DNA of 64,000 nucleotides from Siphonodentalium dalli (lineage: Eukaryota; Mollusca; Scaphopoda; Gadilida; Siphonodentaliidae), in assembly GCA_032622095.1 (NCBI GenBank), contig CP136068.1, positions 149,743,365 through 149,807,364 of the forward strand. The letters run 5' to 3'. The notes under the pieces were generated by a model that ran no database searches, had not been told where the DNA came from, and was given only the letters and a program-made list of their open reading frames with translations. A program made the position numbers and the translations under genes. Below are positions 38,365 through 49,680 of the stretch, piece by piece (position 1 is the first letter of the stretch; every line of letters begins with the position of its first letter).

Positions 38365-39320
38365 CTGTTATGTGCCTGGTCTATCATCCATCGCTCGAAA
38401 TTTTATCCTGAAATGAAAGAGAGGGGAAACTAAACATTTGAAAATAAAAATAACTATGAGGCATGAGACAGGTATGGTAAATAACTAAATATATTAGTAC
38501 ACGGTTGAAACTGATTGAGAATTTAAGTGAAATACATTTATATACATATGATTATTGGGTATTTATAACAGTTTGTGCCATGCCTCATTTATATTTTCTT
38601 TGGGTGGTATTGAGGAATGCATCTACCATGAGTGCATGTAAGTAGGCACATGAAATTTGATAGCAACACCTACAAGTTAAATCTGAGTGAGCAGAGGTAT
38701 AATAGCATTTGACACAATGATTCACAACGTGAAAGCTGTTCTTGCCTATAACTGTACAAGTATGTGGGACTCTGTGTGTGTACATATTTTTTAATCAGTC
38801 GCCGCAACCGGTGGAACCATATAAAAGTTTGTCTAGAGGTCTCCTTAGTAGAAACATATCAAATGGTCAGAATACCCATGAATAAATTATACTCACCTAG
38901 TTTTTACAAGCAGCATAATTGATTGCGATGACATTACGTATAGTACTCGGTGCTCTATAAATAATATGAAATTATATGGACGGCGTGACCGGATTTGTGT
39001 AAAAAAAGAGTGAAACTGAAATAAAACAGAAACAAAATAATCATAACATAGTGTGAATGGATATACAGTAAAACAACTGAGTAAGAGTGAAATAGACAGA
39101 ATGGCGAGAATGTGGGAGAGAGAGAACAGGATAGTAAATAAACAGATAAAATAAAAGTAAATGACCAAACATTGTTATCGAGAATGCTTTTTGAACCCAT
39201 CAGATGATGACATACTACAGAAGTACCGGTACATAGTTATCAAGCGTTATCAGATTTACTTAATAATATGTGACTGTCTGATACTTTCGAAAAGCACTCC
39301 CGATAACAACTATCATAACA
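38365..39320. other. Noncoding part of the transposon, transposase 5' side
   Basis: A Cys-rich minus-strand open frame (38585-38785, with VNHCVKCYYTSAH and CRCCYQISC) could be an upstream exon, but its splice borders are not convincing. The rest is AT- and purine-rich and looks noncoding. Confidence 0.35.
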
Positions 39321-39326
39321 TTTCAG

Positions 39327-39810
39327 GCTAAACCTGTGAAATGTGCATATTCGTTCGCTCACGCTGGTCTATATATTACCCGTACCAAAGAACATCAAAA
39401 TCTGTTAACCCATGGTTGAGTTATAATAATGCAAAATGTGTTTACAGATGCACGAACAAGACCGGTAACTGGTATGCATAGACAGGCGTAACCTGTGATA
39501 TGCAGTAATATGTGCATACATCCTTCCCCTATCATTCTGGTCTATCACCATACCAAAATCCACATCAAAATTCGACAACCGACCTGAACCGACACTTAAC
39601 TTATATTGCAAAAACTTTGTAAGGCAGTGTAAGGAATGAATTTCATAAATTTGATCAGGACCCATAACTCTGGTAGGCATTCATGGTCACAGCCCATGAT
39701 ATTATGCGCATTCGTTCAGCATTCGTTTCCCATTTCTGGTCCGTCACCATGCCATAGCGCATCAAATATGACAATTTAACCGACTCTTATAATGCAAAAT
39801 GTTTGTATGG
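39327..39810. repeat. Diverged ~160-190-bp tandem repeat inside the transposon
   Basis: Three related blocks start near 39327, 39484 and 39676. They share the order AGGC...CCTGTGA or CCATGAT, ATGTGCAT or ATGCGCAT, TTCTGGTCTATCACC or close variants, CATCAAAAT, and a final TAATGCAAAATGTTTGTA. They are clearly older than the other arrays in the window. Confidence 0.65.
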
Positions 39811-40440
39811 AAGGACGCACAGACTACTCGAGACGTTAACTATATACCGGCTAATATCGGGGGAGGGGGTGTATCTATGTGTATACCTAACCAAAAACAA
39901 TTCCCCCTCCCCACGGTGGATAAGACTAAAGAGTTCTTTGGTCATGCACAAATAAATGTGGAACCCCTAACCTGGTTAACACTATTTACACTTGTCAGAG
40001 ACAACACACTCGATACATTAAGGCTATAATTGGGTCTAGGGCGCTTTGTGACATATAATGTACCTACACAATGCTTTATTGTTGTTGTTATATACAGTTA
40101 TATACTGAAAACACCAAAATATAGTCAATTTCAGCAGAATTTCAGCTCTATTTTTCGTTATCAGATCTGTTTATGATATTGCTAGAGTCTTAATGGCAAG
40201 AGTTTGCACCAAAAAAAGGACAGTGGAATGGGATTGAAAGGCAGTTAACAGAGTTACTAAATAACGGCTAAAAAATAACTCTGAAATTTTGATAAAAACA
40301 TGAGAAAGGGGGTGGGTCCCCAAAATTTTGGAGGAAAAAAATATTTTATTTGCAAAAATGGGGTGGTGGGTCCCTCGGGGTCGGAAAAAAACTTTTTGGG
40401 TCCTATATGTGCAATTTTTCCCCAGACCCCCCCCCCCCTG

Positions 40441-40520
40441 TATATTAGACTAACATTTTCTGCAATAATCAGTCACCCAAACATGAAAATGTAAACGAAA
40501 TATGACTTTTAGTGTTTAGA
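40441..40520. repeat. Right half of the 205-bp repeat unit split by the transposon
   Basis: TATATTAGACTAACATTTTC followed by CACCCAAACATGAAAATGT continues the unit broken at 29578. TATATTA is the duplicated target. Farther on, CGTGCAAACATACTATAACC (40800) again matches sequence at 29046. Confidence 0.85.
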
Positions 40521-41183
40521 TTATTGTCCCAGAAGTGATAAATTTCCCTAATTTCGACGCTTCGTTATTCGAACGCACATCGTTCAGCATACGCTCAATT
40601 TTATCGGGAAAACATCACATTCGTATAGAGTAGATACCAATAAACAAGTTGAGACCATGTTTGTGCCTCTAAACTCTTTCATTTCCGAATAAAATGACTT
40701 TTAAATTTTCGTTCCGTTCCGTCCCGTCTTTTAGACAAATCGTTCCGTCCCGTTCCGGAAAATCGTTCCGTCCCGTCTTTTAGTAGATCCCCACCTTATC
40801 GTGCAAACATACTATAACCTGTCCCCACAGTTGTCTTCAAACATAGATCCCAGACAAGTGGAAGTAGGCCGTACCGAAGCCCCTGCTGAATGGTATTTAT
40901 CGCTCAAAATTATTAGTTTATATATGTGGACAAATATAAAAAGTCATGCCATTTTGAAACGATATGACGGTCGTTCATTGCATATGTAGGAATAACATTG
41001 AGTCTGAATCAAGTCTGAGTCTGCATATACACACACTCACAATGACATACTGAGGTGATCTCGTCAAATTGTTGTTTCTCGACAGACGACCAGGCTTTCC
41101 CCAAATGACGTCACATTGAGTTATGTTAATATTTTTGATTGGATGACTCGGAATCATGGGGTTGTTACATTTGTAATACTCAC

Positions 41184-41483
41184 AGTGGGGATGTAAAAAT
41201 ATATATTTGACAGATGACGTCTGTCCATACTGCTCCGTAGCTTTGCATGATATTCCGGCGCCGCTGTCCATTTTCTCAACTGTGTTTAGAATAAGATCCT
41301 TGTTGTCTGGGTCCCATGTAGCTCTGGCGGCGGCAGATTCTTCTTGGAACTCCCAGACGTAGGACATGTTAAGTCCATGCGAGGGCGGCTGGCTCGTTGA
41401 CACGACATCACAGGTGAGTTTTAAGGGGGAGCCGACAACAGGATTCTGAGTTGTCGACAGGATACCATAATTCACGGGTTTAT
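41184..41483 (-). CDS. IgSF receptor: Ig (I/C2-like) exon
   Basis: A 300-bp minus-strand exon from acceptor TTTTTTCCAG (exon base 1 at 41483) to donor GTGAGT (after 41184), phase 1 at both ends. It encodes one complete Ig domain of about 100 residues: the N-terminal strand KPVNYGILSTTQNPV, B-strand LKLTCDVV, C-strand YVWEFQ with the core Trp, then LILNTVEKMDSGAGISCKA, a D-S-G-x-x-x-C F-strand (Gly where Tyr is common), and the G-strand VKYIFLHP. The two cysteines and the Trp are in canonical positions, so the domain should fold. It lies between the V-like exon at 47 kb and the Ig exon at 27.7 kb of the proposed extracellular receptor. The next intron in transcription contains the 10.9-kb transposon. 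Confidence 0.85.
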
Positions 41484-41620
41484 CTGGAAAAAACACGTAT
41501 AAATCACCTCAACCATCTCCTTGTAATAATATCGATGAGATTAAAAGCATAATTGTATGTAGTTATAATGCTCTCCCTGATAAAGTTCACCATTGACAAA
41601 TCAGTGTATACCACAGTAAA

Positions 41621-41996
41621 TTATTATACGCCCGTTTGAAAAAAACGGTCGTATTAATATGTAAATGGGTTGTCCGTCCGTCCGTCGTCCGTCCGTCCGC
41701 TTTTGGTTTCAGGATGATAACTTAGATTGAATCGAGTGAACTGAACCAAATTCGGTATGTTAGTTTACCACACCACAATACAGATCAAGTTCGAATATGG
41801 GTTTCATCCGCATGATTTTGACTGAGTTATGTCCCTTTTTCGAGATAGATTTTACCTGATATGCGGTTTCCAGATGATAACTTTAGATTGAAGTTATTGT
41901 ATTTTATTTTTGTTATTATTTCGTCTTAACTCAAAGGTTTCAAACAAATGAATTAAACCTTGTCCCACTCTACTCCAGACACGGGCGTATTATGCC
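41621..41996. mobile_element. Short element with ACGCCCGT-type ends and (GTCC)n
   Basis: The left end has TATTATACGCCCGT and the right end ACGGGCGTATTATG, short inverted termini. Next to the left end is a microsatellite of GTCCGTCCGTCCGTC. The body has near-duplicate pieces (CAGATGATAACTTTAGATTG and CAGGATGATAACTTAGATTG). I associate such elements with molluscan genomes, from memory and unverified. Non-coding. Confidence 0.55.
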
Positions 41997-42038
41997 ACGC
42001 CCGAATGCGTGCTTAAATATATCCCAGTAAATTAACAA

Positions 42039-44400
42039 GGGGCATTTGTGTGGTAAGCGTGGTAATCACCATTAGTCCAGTGCATTTATGGTTTTACCCA
42101 GAACTAATTGCAACAGAATTTTTTTTTGCTGGAATTGGTACATATACCCTCCATAAACAACATACTAAAATTCAGCAAAAATCGGAAAAAGGGAAATTAG
42201 TGAATTTCGTGAAAAAAAATTGGGAAAATTTGGTCAAATCATCAATTTATGGATTTTCATGAATGTATATAAAAAATTCAAATTTACAAGTCCTACAAAT
42301 ATCGTACCTGTTTTGTCGACCACATTTTCCTGAATCCAGAACTGAAAACCATTCCCAGATTCCTTAAGTATTTTTCTAGTTGTGTGCCTTCAAAAACGCG
42401 TGTTTACCTGTTTTCGGAGCCTCAATTTCGCAGAATGAGCCAAATGCCGTATTATATGGTTAATTATTTAAAAAACTAGAGCAAAATTAATGACTTTTTC
42501 ACTGTTTTAGTAATTTCCTCACTAGATAAAACACAAAATATGATTAATATGTGCATCTATGAATAAGGAGAATAAAATATTCTCAAACAAAATATGTGTT
42601 CCATTGTATGGACTTAGCCAAATTTGCCTTGACACAGAACTCGTGTGATGAAATGTCATATTTGAGGTCATGTAACTCAATAAATTAATATCCATATGCT
42701 CTGCTTTTCTCATAACATTTTGAGAATACTAGAATGAACAAATTATGAAGGAATTTCCAAATACATTGGTGAAGAAAATAAAATTATGGTCCTATGAACT
42801 CTTAGTCTAGCCTCTTTTCTGAAAATGCTATTTTGGGGCGTTTTTGTCAATTTTTAAAGGTTTTTAGGTATATTCAGAAAAATTAACGAAAGTTTATTGT
42901 GTAAAATTATTTGATCTGTCCTCTTAAATCATTTTTTTGTTGAGAAAATAGCATTTCAATGGTTATACCAATGAATGTCACTGGGTTTCACTCATCATTT
43001 TGGAAACTTACTCCAAATTTGAACGGCAGAAAAATGGGGTAGGGGAAAGCATATCAACAAAAACTTAAAAATTATGCATCTTGAAGCATAAAACTTTATA
43101 TTAACAGCTTCTGCTTACATTGTTTTTTCATACATAATTTCATATATCCTTTGTTTATGTTTATTGATAGAGCTGTAATATTTTTTGACAAAATTTGGCA
43201 GTGAAAAGTCAAATTGGCATTTTGGGATTGTTTTTATACAACATAGCCATAAAATTATAAATCAACGTCCGATAACGTATTAAGCAGTTTTATAATGCAA
43301 CAGGAATGTACACAAACTGGAAGAAAACAACATTGTATCTGAAATGGCTGTAATTTGGTGATAACATTACATTTTGTGATTTTTCCTACCCTATACCAAC
43401 GTTAAAATTTGGGGTCAGTTTCCTGAAAAATTAAAGAAATCAAGTGACATACTATGGCATAACCAATGTAAGGCTAATTTTTTAATACTAAAGTGTTGTG
43501 GGAGGAAAGTTCATATAATTTTACACATTAAAACACCCATTGTGTTTTGTGTTTATGGCCCAAAACCTTTTAGAATGGACAAAAATGCCTCAAACTGACA
43601 TCTTTGGAAACAAGCTCAGACTAAGTATTCAAAGGGCCATAAGTTGATTTTCTTAAATAATGTTCTATTATTACCTTTACAATTTGTTCAATCCAAGATA
43701 CTTAAAAGGTTATACGAAAAGCATGGCATATGGATATTAAATTATTGAGTTACATGACCTCAAATATTGCATTTCATCACACAAGTTCAGTTACAGAGGC
43801 AAAATTGGCTAAATCCATACAATGGAACACACATTTTGTTTGAGAATATAATCTTCTTCTTAATTAGAGATGCACATATTAATCATTTTTTGTGTTTAAT
43901 CTTGTGGGGAAATTACTAAAACACTGAAAAAGCCCTTCAATTTGCTCTAGTTTTTTTTAATAATTAACCACAAATAAGGCATTTTGGCTCATTCTGCGAA
44001 ATTGAGGCCCCGAAATGGGCCAAAATCAGGTAAACTCACGTTTTTGAAGGCACACAACTCGAAAAATACTTAATGAATCTGGGACTGGTTTTCAGTACTG
44101 GGTTCAGGAAATTGAGGTCGACACAATAGACATGCGATTTGTAGGATTTGTGAATTTGATTGTTTTATATACATCCATGAAAATCCATAAATTGATGATT
44201 TGACCAAATTTCCCCAAATTTATTTCACGAGATTCACCAATTTCCCCTTTTCCGATTTTTGCCGATTTTTAGTATGTTGTTTATGGAGGGTTTATGTACT
44301 TATTCCAGCAAAAAAACATTCTGTTGCAATTAGTTCAGGGTTTGGCATTTTTTCTCATAAATGCACTGGACTACATGGTGAATAACCACGGTTATACCCC
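42039..44400. mobile_element. 2.36-kb foldback element (giant imperfect palindrome)
   Basis: GGGG at 42039 and CCCC at 44397-44400 bound an element whose two halves are inverted copies of each other over nearly the whole length, with the centre at about 43.22 kb. Matching landmarks are AGTCCAGTGCATTTATG (42074) with CATAAATGCACTGGACT (44356), TTGTGTGCCTTCAAAAACG with CGTTTTTGAAGGCACACAA, and ACACAAAATATGATTAATAT with ATTAATCATTTTTTGTG. Others are AACAAAATATGTGTTCCATT with its complement near 43830, and GGTTATACCAATGAATG with CATTGGTTATGCC further in. The arms are visibly diverged, so the element is old. No transposase frame survives. Confidence 0.88.
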
Positions 44401-44869
44401 AAACAATATCCATGTTTCTGCTAATAACGGGACCCCTCCAGGATAAGGTAGGACAATTATTTATTGTTCGCACCCCTGTCCTGCAGTCTGAAATATCATC
44501 CAAACAAGGGGGCGTCAGGAAAAACAATTACGGACAATGTAGGCGCAAAAACATTTTGAAAGGAAAAACATTTTTTTTCCGATTCTGAGATAGGGGCTAC
44601 CCCCCCCCCCCCCCCATCATTAAAAATACCATACCTGTGGATGTTATATATATACGACTCAATAACAGCAATACGGACAAACTTCTGCACACGGGTAATA
44701 TGAATAAATCCAGACAAGACAGTATACCTCTTTTAATGGGTTGCAGTGCACATATCTGGGGCAAGGTTATATATGAAGTAGTTATGTTGTCCGGGAACTA
44801 ATAAAGGTATATATTATTGGAAAGTAATTACATTTAAATGGCCGGTCAGCAACAGCAAACAAATTAATA

Positions 44870-45195
44870 TTTTATTTTATTTATTTATTTATTTATTTTT
44901 TTTTTTTTTAAGAAGTTTCAATCTAAAAATCTAAAAAGTAAATTTAAAATTTAAAATTTAAGTTTAAGATTTAAAAATTAAAATAATTTTTTTTTTATTT
45001 AAATCAAACAATTTTTTTTAAGTTTCAATCTAAAAATATAAATAGAAAATTAAAAACTTAGAAATTTGTTTTTAAATTTATTTTGAAACAATTTAAATTT
45101 AAGAAAAGAGATTTATATTTTTGTTCAACAGCAGATCAGAGTTCAATCTAAACAAAAATTAAAAAAAATTTAATTTAAATAAATTTTGTTTTAAA
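44870..45195. repeat. AT low-complexity tract
   Basis: (TTTA)n followed by A/T runs with repeated TTTCAATCTAAAAAT and TTTAAAATTTAA words. No function inferred. Confidence 0.85.
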
Positions 45196-45889
45196 TGTTT
45201 AAAAGATCAAAATTTGCACGAATCATATACATGAGTCTGTTTCAGCCAGTGCAAGTGCTGGTGTGTCACCTCAGAAGTCGATCTCGCGTAACAGACAATA
45301 TATATATATGGGTAAAGTCTTATTACCAATGGGCGGTGCTACCGATGTGGGCGTGGTCTCTGTGGAAAGCTCCATTGTGACATGATATCATCAAGCCGAC
45401 ACTCTCATCTTAGACAAGCCGTCAATCGAGAGCATTTACAGCTCCACCATTGAACTGAGTGTGTAACAATTCTAAACCACGGTCCAGAAAAGACAGATGC
45501 AATACCGTCAAATGATATGCGTTAGTTGCCAGTTTTATGTTATAAACGCAAGATCGTATTTGACTAGAACATTATATCCCCGTGCACTTTGCTTTACATG
45601 CATTGCCTATAAATACCCAATCAAAATATGCTCGTTCACTTCATTGTCAATTCGCGCTGTCGATAGAACTCAGCCAGCGGTCCGCACTTGACCAACATTG
45701 TACATGCAGCCTAGGAACACTCATTCAGACGAATATTTCCGCATTTTTCCCTTATTTTAAACAATTTACTATATTAACTCTAAGCTGATAATTTCCTATA
45801 ATTGGTTAACTGTTATTCATTCTCATTTATTTATTTTTAGGAATCTAAACTCTCATGCCGGCACATTTAAATGATAGTATTGTATTTTG

Positions 45890-46220
45890 GAAAGTTCCTT
45901 TCTGAATCATGTATCCCTCCACGTCCTTCAGTTATTGTAGAACCCAAACTCCATACAGGGCTTATCTCCCTTGTTGATTCGATAAAACAGCTGTCACCCT
46001 GTGTCACCGGTGACATTTTACCCATATTTTGTGTACTTCTGATATAATAATATATTTACTAAGCGAACAGGATAACACGTTACCCTTATCAAGCACACAA
46101 CATATCGGCTTTGATTCTCCGATTATTATATCAACACAAATGTCAAAACTCATATGGACAACACGCATGGCAATCACCAGTCCAGTCTAACAAAATAGTT
46201 CCAATTGGCTGCCATTTTGC
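45890..46220. repeat. Duplicated block linked to the V-exon copies
   Basis: TATCTCCCTTGTTGATTCG, ATTTTACCCATATTTTGTG, TACCCTTATCAAGCACACA and ATTATATCAACACAAATGTC have close counterparts in the same order at about 48145-48480 (TACCTCCCTTGATGACTCG, ATTTTACCCACATGTGGTGG and so on). It is a flank of the duplicated V-exon module and is noncoding. Confidence 0.65.
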
Positions 46221-46255
46221 TCGTGAACTATATCCACCCACTGGGTGCTATATCC

Positions 46256-46512
46256 CAAGAACTACAAGAAGTTTCGAACTTTTGTCAACTTCAGCGACAC
46301 AGCTGCTGTACGCATTGGACACCTTATCGCTAGTATACACGCTATAAAGTAGAGCATCTGCTGGTTAAACATTAATTTTGACATATATAATGACATGTCA
46401 CCATTGTTGATGTCGCCTACAAATGTTATATTTCTAGTCGCGCGTCTCGGCGTTGCTTCGAATATGTGCATGTACAACAGCAACTCAAACGTGTCCAAAT
46501 CGTCATTATTTC
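46256..46512 (-). pseudogene. Decayed duplicate of the V-like exon
   Basis: On the minus strand, DTFELLLYMHIFEATPRRAT and RNITFVGDINNGDMSLYMS align with DTFESLFYIYSFDPMPRLAT and RNISFEGDVFNGNISFYMS of the exon at 46819-47196. After YMS the similarity shifts frame (PADALLYSVY versus PADALVYGVV), and the segment holding the downstream cysteine is altered. KLLVVLG at the end is still recognisable, but the GTAAGT donor has become GGATATAG. The upstream part is truncated. I read this as a dead or alternatively used copy from a tandem exon duplication. It lies in the intron 3' of the intact V exon. Confidence 0.75.
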
Positions 46513-46818
46513 CACAATTAGGTTTCTCTTGACAAGGGTATAATCATATTTGTTCTCAATTAAAAGAGCAGTACTTGAGTTCTATGAAACTATGGTCATA
46601 AATTTGCTTTGAACAGGTTATGATGTTTGTGTTGGTGCAGTGATGTACAGTTGATGTGCCATGTGTTTTCTATAAGTTATAACTGACCGGTTATAATAAA
46701 TAGATCACGTAGAATCGTTCAAAATTCGGGTGTCCAGCTAATGGGTTTCGCGTCGTGAACTATACCCGCGTAGTAATATCCAAGCCACCATCTGTATATT
46801 AAATAACAGTACACTTAC

Positions 46819-47196
46819 CAAGAACAACAAGAAGTCTCGAGCTTTGAATAAATTTAGCGATACATCTGTCCAGCCTGGAACTCATGCGGCCGTCAGAACA
46901 GTATTTATAATCCTCAACCACGCCATATACTAGAGCATCTGCTGGTTGCACATTTGACATATAAAATGATATGTTACCATTGAATACGTCGCCCTCGAAA
47001 CTAATATTTCTGGTCGCGAGTCTCGGCATTGGGTCGAAACTGTAGATGTAGAACAGCGACTCAAACGTGTCCACATCGCCACCTTGGACCTTAGTAACCA
47101 CCCACAAACGGCGCTCTCTGAGATCAGATAGGAGGGTGATTTGTACGCCTTCTGTCCTATTGCAATATATCGTCGAACGATCAGCCTCCGCGCCGT
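46819..47196 (-). CDS. IgSF receptor: N-terminal V-like Ig exon
   Basis: A 378-bp minus-strand exon from acceptor TTAATTTCAG (exon base 1 at 47196) to donor GTAAGT (after 46819), phase 1 at both ends. The roughly 126 residues begin DRSTIYCNRTEGVQITLLSD. They continue through RRLWVVTKVQ (a candidate core Trp) and DTFESLFYIYSF, and end with ISFYMSNVQPADALVYGVV, a close relative of the V-x-P-x-D-A-x-x-Y motif of V-set domains, then KYCSDG, LDRCIAKF and SSRLLVVLG. The F-strand Cys is replaced by Val, but three other cysteines are present, so the disulfide pattern is probably non-standard. N-x-T and N-x-S sequons are visible (NRT, NIS). It is the most upstream exon I can assign, and a signal-peptide exon should lie farther upstream on the minus strand. 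A diverged copy lies 0.3 kb away. Confidence 0.7.
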
Positions 47197-48144
47197 CTGA
47201 AATTAAAGATCATGTTCGCTTTTCTATTTGAATTTGATGAAATCTTAGCATCTCGCATTTATTAAAATGAGTTTCTTTCAGTAAGCCAATCACCCGGTGT
47301 TGGATGCATCTGGGTAGTCACTACGCTATTATCGTGTGCTGTGGGCAACATACATATATCTGCGGTGATAATCTATTCAAGGTGTCCAACATAGACTGTT
47401 CAACTGCATCCCCATCCCTTTGGCTGACTTGAAGTCCATATTTCCAAGCACCATCACACTACAGGCGTTTGACTGACACTGGAGAAATATTTAACTTTTG
47501 ATCCAGACACAAGAATGTCACGCTATAAACCATCAAGAAAATTTAAACCCATTTTCGGCCTTTCCAACTTTCGAACATTTGGATTCACGTTCGTATCTTT
47601 ATATGAGTGTGTCACTCACCGTCTCCTTTCATGGACTGGTGCGATTTTCAGGTTTTACGCGAAATTCGTACCCCACTGTTTGAAATCGCGGTCACGAGTA
47701 TAAAATACAAATAAACCAGTGCCACAAGAACGTGTGATCGAAATTCTTTTCCCAGAGAATATTACAAACTTGGAACAATCTTTTTGCGTATAAATATACG
47801 ATCAAAGATATGTTTATGATGATTAGCAATACATGTGTATGCTTACTAGCCACGGACTGTCATGCCAAATTGATCGTTGGATCAAATCATTGCGACTTAC
47901 ACATCCCTATATTTGTTATGATTTATGATACAATGTCGCTCGTAAATATGCACGCGTAAAGTATATTCACTGTATATATTATATTGTTTGGAGATATGCC
48001 CTCTTATCTTTATATCTACACTTATATGGCCCAAACAGTGAAAATTAGTTACGGGTCTGTGTATTTCTGGTATTGCCCTTGTGAAGAGTACAACAAATGT
48101 GGTTGGAAATCTTCAGCATTATTGGCAAACTCCATGCAGTGTTT

Positions 48145-48480
48145 ACCTCCCTTGATGACTCGGTAAGACCGTTGCTACCGACGATATTTTACCCACATGT
48201 GGTGGACTTCCGCGATTTTAAGAAATATTCTAAGCGCACGGTGCAGCATGCTGCCCTTGTTAAGCACACACAATATCAAAGAAAATTTGTGTAAATTTTT
48301 TTAAAGTCCCACTAAAACCGAAGAACTATATTTGGAAACGGCGTGATTCGGTTCTCCGATTTTTGTATCAGCACAAAAATATAAACGCACGAGTACGACA
48401 TTGTCACAACTCGCACGGCAAGTCAAACAAGAGTTCTATATTGCTGCAATTTTGACGAGTAGCTTGCGAAAATCGTCAAC
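48145..48480. repeat. Second copy of the V-module flank
   Basis: Counterpart of 45890-46220 (shared TACCTCCCTTGATGACTCG, TAAGCACACA, TATCAGCACAAAAAT and CACGGCAAGTC). No V-like exon is readable next to it, so it is a partial or eroded module. Confidence 0.6.
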
Positions 48481-48771
48481 AAAAATATCGCGCTGGTTTT
48501 CCAATTCTGTTATTATATTTTAGTGCGGGAATTGTTCTCAAAGCACATAGAAAATTTGACTTTGGAGCGATCGGGTTTCGCCATTTTTGCTGGAAAACCC
48601 CGTACTAAATATAGAAACACAGACTAGTACCCAGCACGTAACAGAGTCAGAAAGGAAGTATGACTGGTACGCTCTGATAGAGATTACGTTGTTGGGTTAA
48701 GTGATGTGATTGTGGAACGTTGGTCTCAGGTGATACGAAACCACCAGTCTTTTCTTTCATCAACAGTTTAG

Positions 48772-49680
48772 GCCAGGCAAATATGGACATAGGTGTCGCC
48801 TCGAGGGGGAATTTATGGGACCCACATTTTTGGTTAGCGTAAATACTAAACTTTCGGAATCCGTATGTTGGATTTGTCAGATAGGCGGACTTTTGTTCTC
48901 ACCGCGTAGTTTTCTTGAGGCACCCGATGAAAAAAAATCTCGGAATTGCAGTCATGACGCCATGTGACGTCAAATAATATTTTGGGTGAGACAAATATGA
49001 CGATTCACGTTGTCTTTCGTTTCTTTTAAATCATAAAGTAAGACGGGTATGCCGCATTGTTTTATACCATGGGAAACTACTGCCAATTGGCTATATTTTT
49101 ATATATAACTTATCGCTGCAGGCAGCATTATTTTTTATCAGAGGCAGATACATCAACCCTCCCCTAAAGTTAAGATGCGCCAAGCTGTGGTATAAGGCAC
49201 GCAAAACTCACGGTTACATGTCAATAGGCTTAATTAACACAACGGCCGTTGAAAGTCTGCCATTTTTTTATTTTCTGGAAGGCAAAAAAAAGAAAATAAA
49301 TAGTACGGGTGGACATAATTGGTGTATACGGCAATTTCATTCCGCCTTAGATTAAAATATGACTTACTAACCCAAAATGGCTGCCGAAATATAGGTGGAA
49401 ATTGGGAAATATGTAAGGACGCACAATTACTTGTTTAAATGGCTTAACTAACAAAGCGGTCGTTGATGAACTGCTAAACTATAGTTTAAGGTATATATCC
49501 CGATCTACAAACTCGAAAAATAAAGTGAAAATATTACACAATGCACCTCCTGGCACAAAATTTGATAACCTAAAGCCATTTTTGGTCATTTTCTCGGAGG
49601 CCATAAAGCGCAGAATGTAGCGTGGCGGAGATGTTTGGTGTGCACGATAATTCAATGTCGTTTTTGGATTACAAAATGGC
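48772..49680. repeat. Left arm of a 6.3-kb inverted-repeat structure
   Basis: Starts near CAGGCAAATATGGACATAGG. It matches 54260-55086 in inverse orientation through TCGGAATCCGTATGTTG, CAGATAGGCGGACTTTTGTTC, TGACGTCAAATAAT, GTTGTCTTTCGTTTCTT and GGTATAAGGCAC. The arm holds an internal duplication (the GGCTTAA(T/C)TAACA...CGG(C/T)CGTTGA block near 49228 and 49440). Noncoding. Confidence 0.8.

Larger units (their letters stand above)
29579..40440 (-). mobile_element. 10.9-kb P-like DNA transposon with TIRs and 7-bp TSD
   Basis: Left end CAGGGGGGGGGGGTCTG and right end CAGACCCCCCCCCCCCTG form TIRs that stay alignable for about 40 bp (shared AAAAATT and ATATAGG). TATATTA is duplicated on both sides (29572-29578 and 40441-40447), and the flanks are the two halves of one 205-bp repeat unit, so the limits are well defined. 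The element carries a minus-strand, two-exon transposase gene (38364-37723 and 33768-30957). A plus-strand LINE occupies the intron between them. The transposase resembles P-element/THAP9-like enzymes by its D-D-E order and its FDPKHLAKRIRN motif. The superfamily call is by eye: a 7-bp duplication is one short of the usual 8 bp for P elements. The frameshift in the transposase implies that this copy is not autonomous now. Confidence 0.78.

Noticed and set aside
38585-38785. Cys-rich minus-strand frame as an upstream zinc-finger exon of the transposase
   Set aside because: Splice borders are not convincing and the Cys/His spacing matches no known finger. Left as a possibility only.
47498-47703. 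Overlapping plus-strand frames near the V exon
   Set aside because: Two frames overlap without motif or exon borders, and the adjacent V exon is clearly on the other strand.
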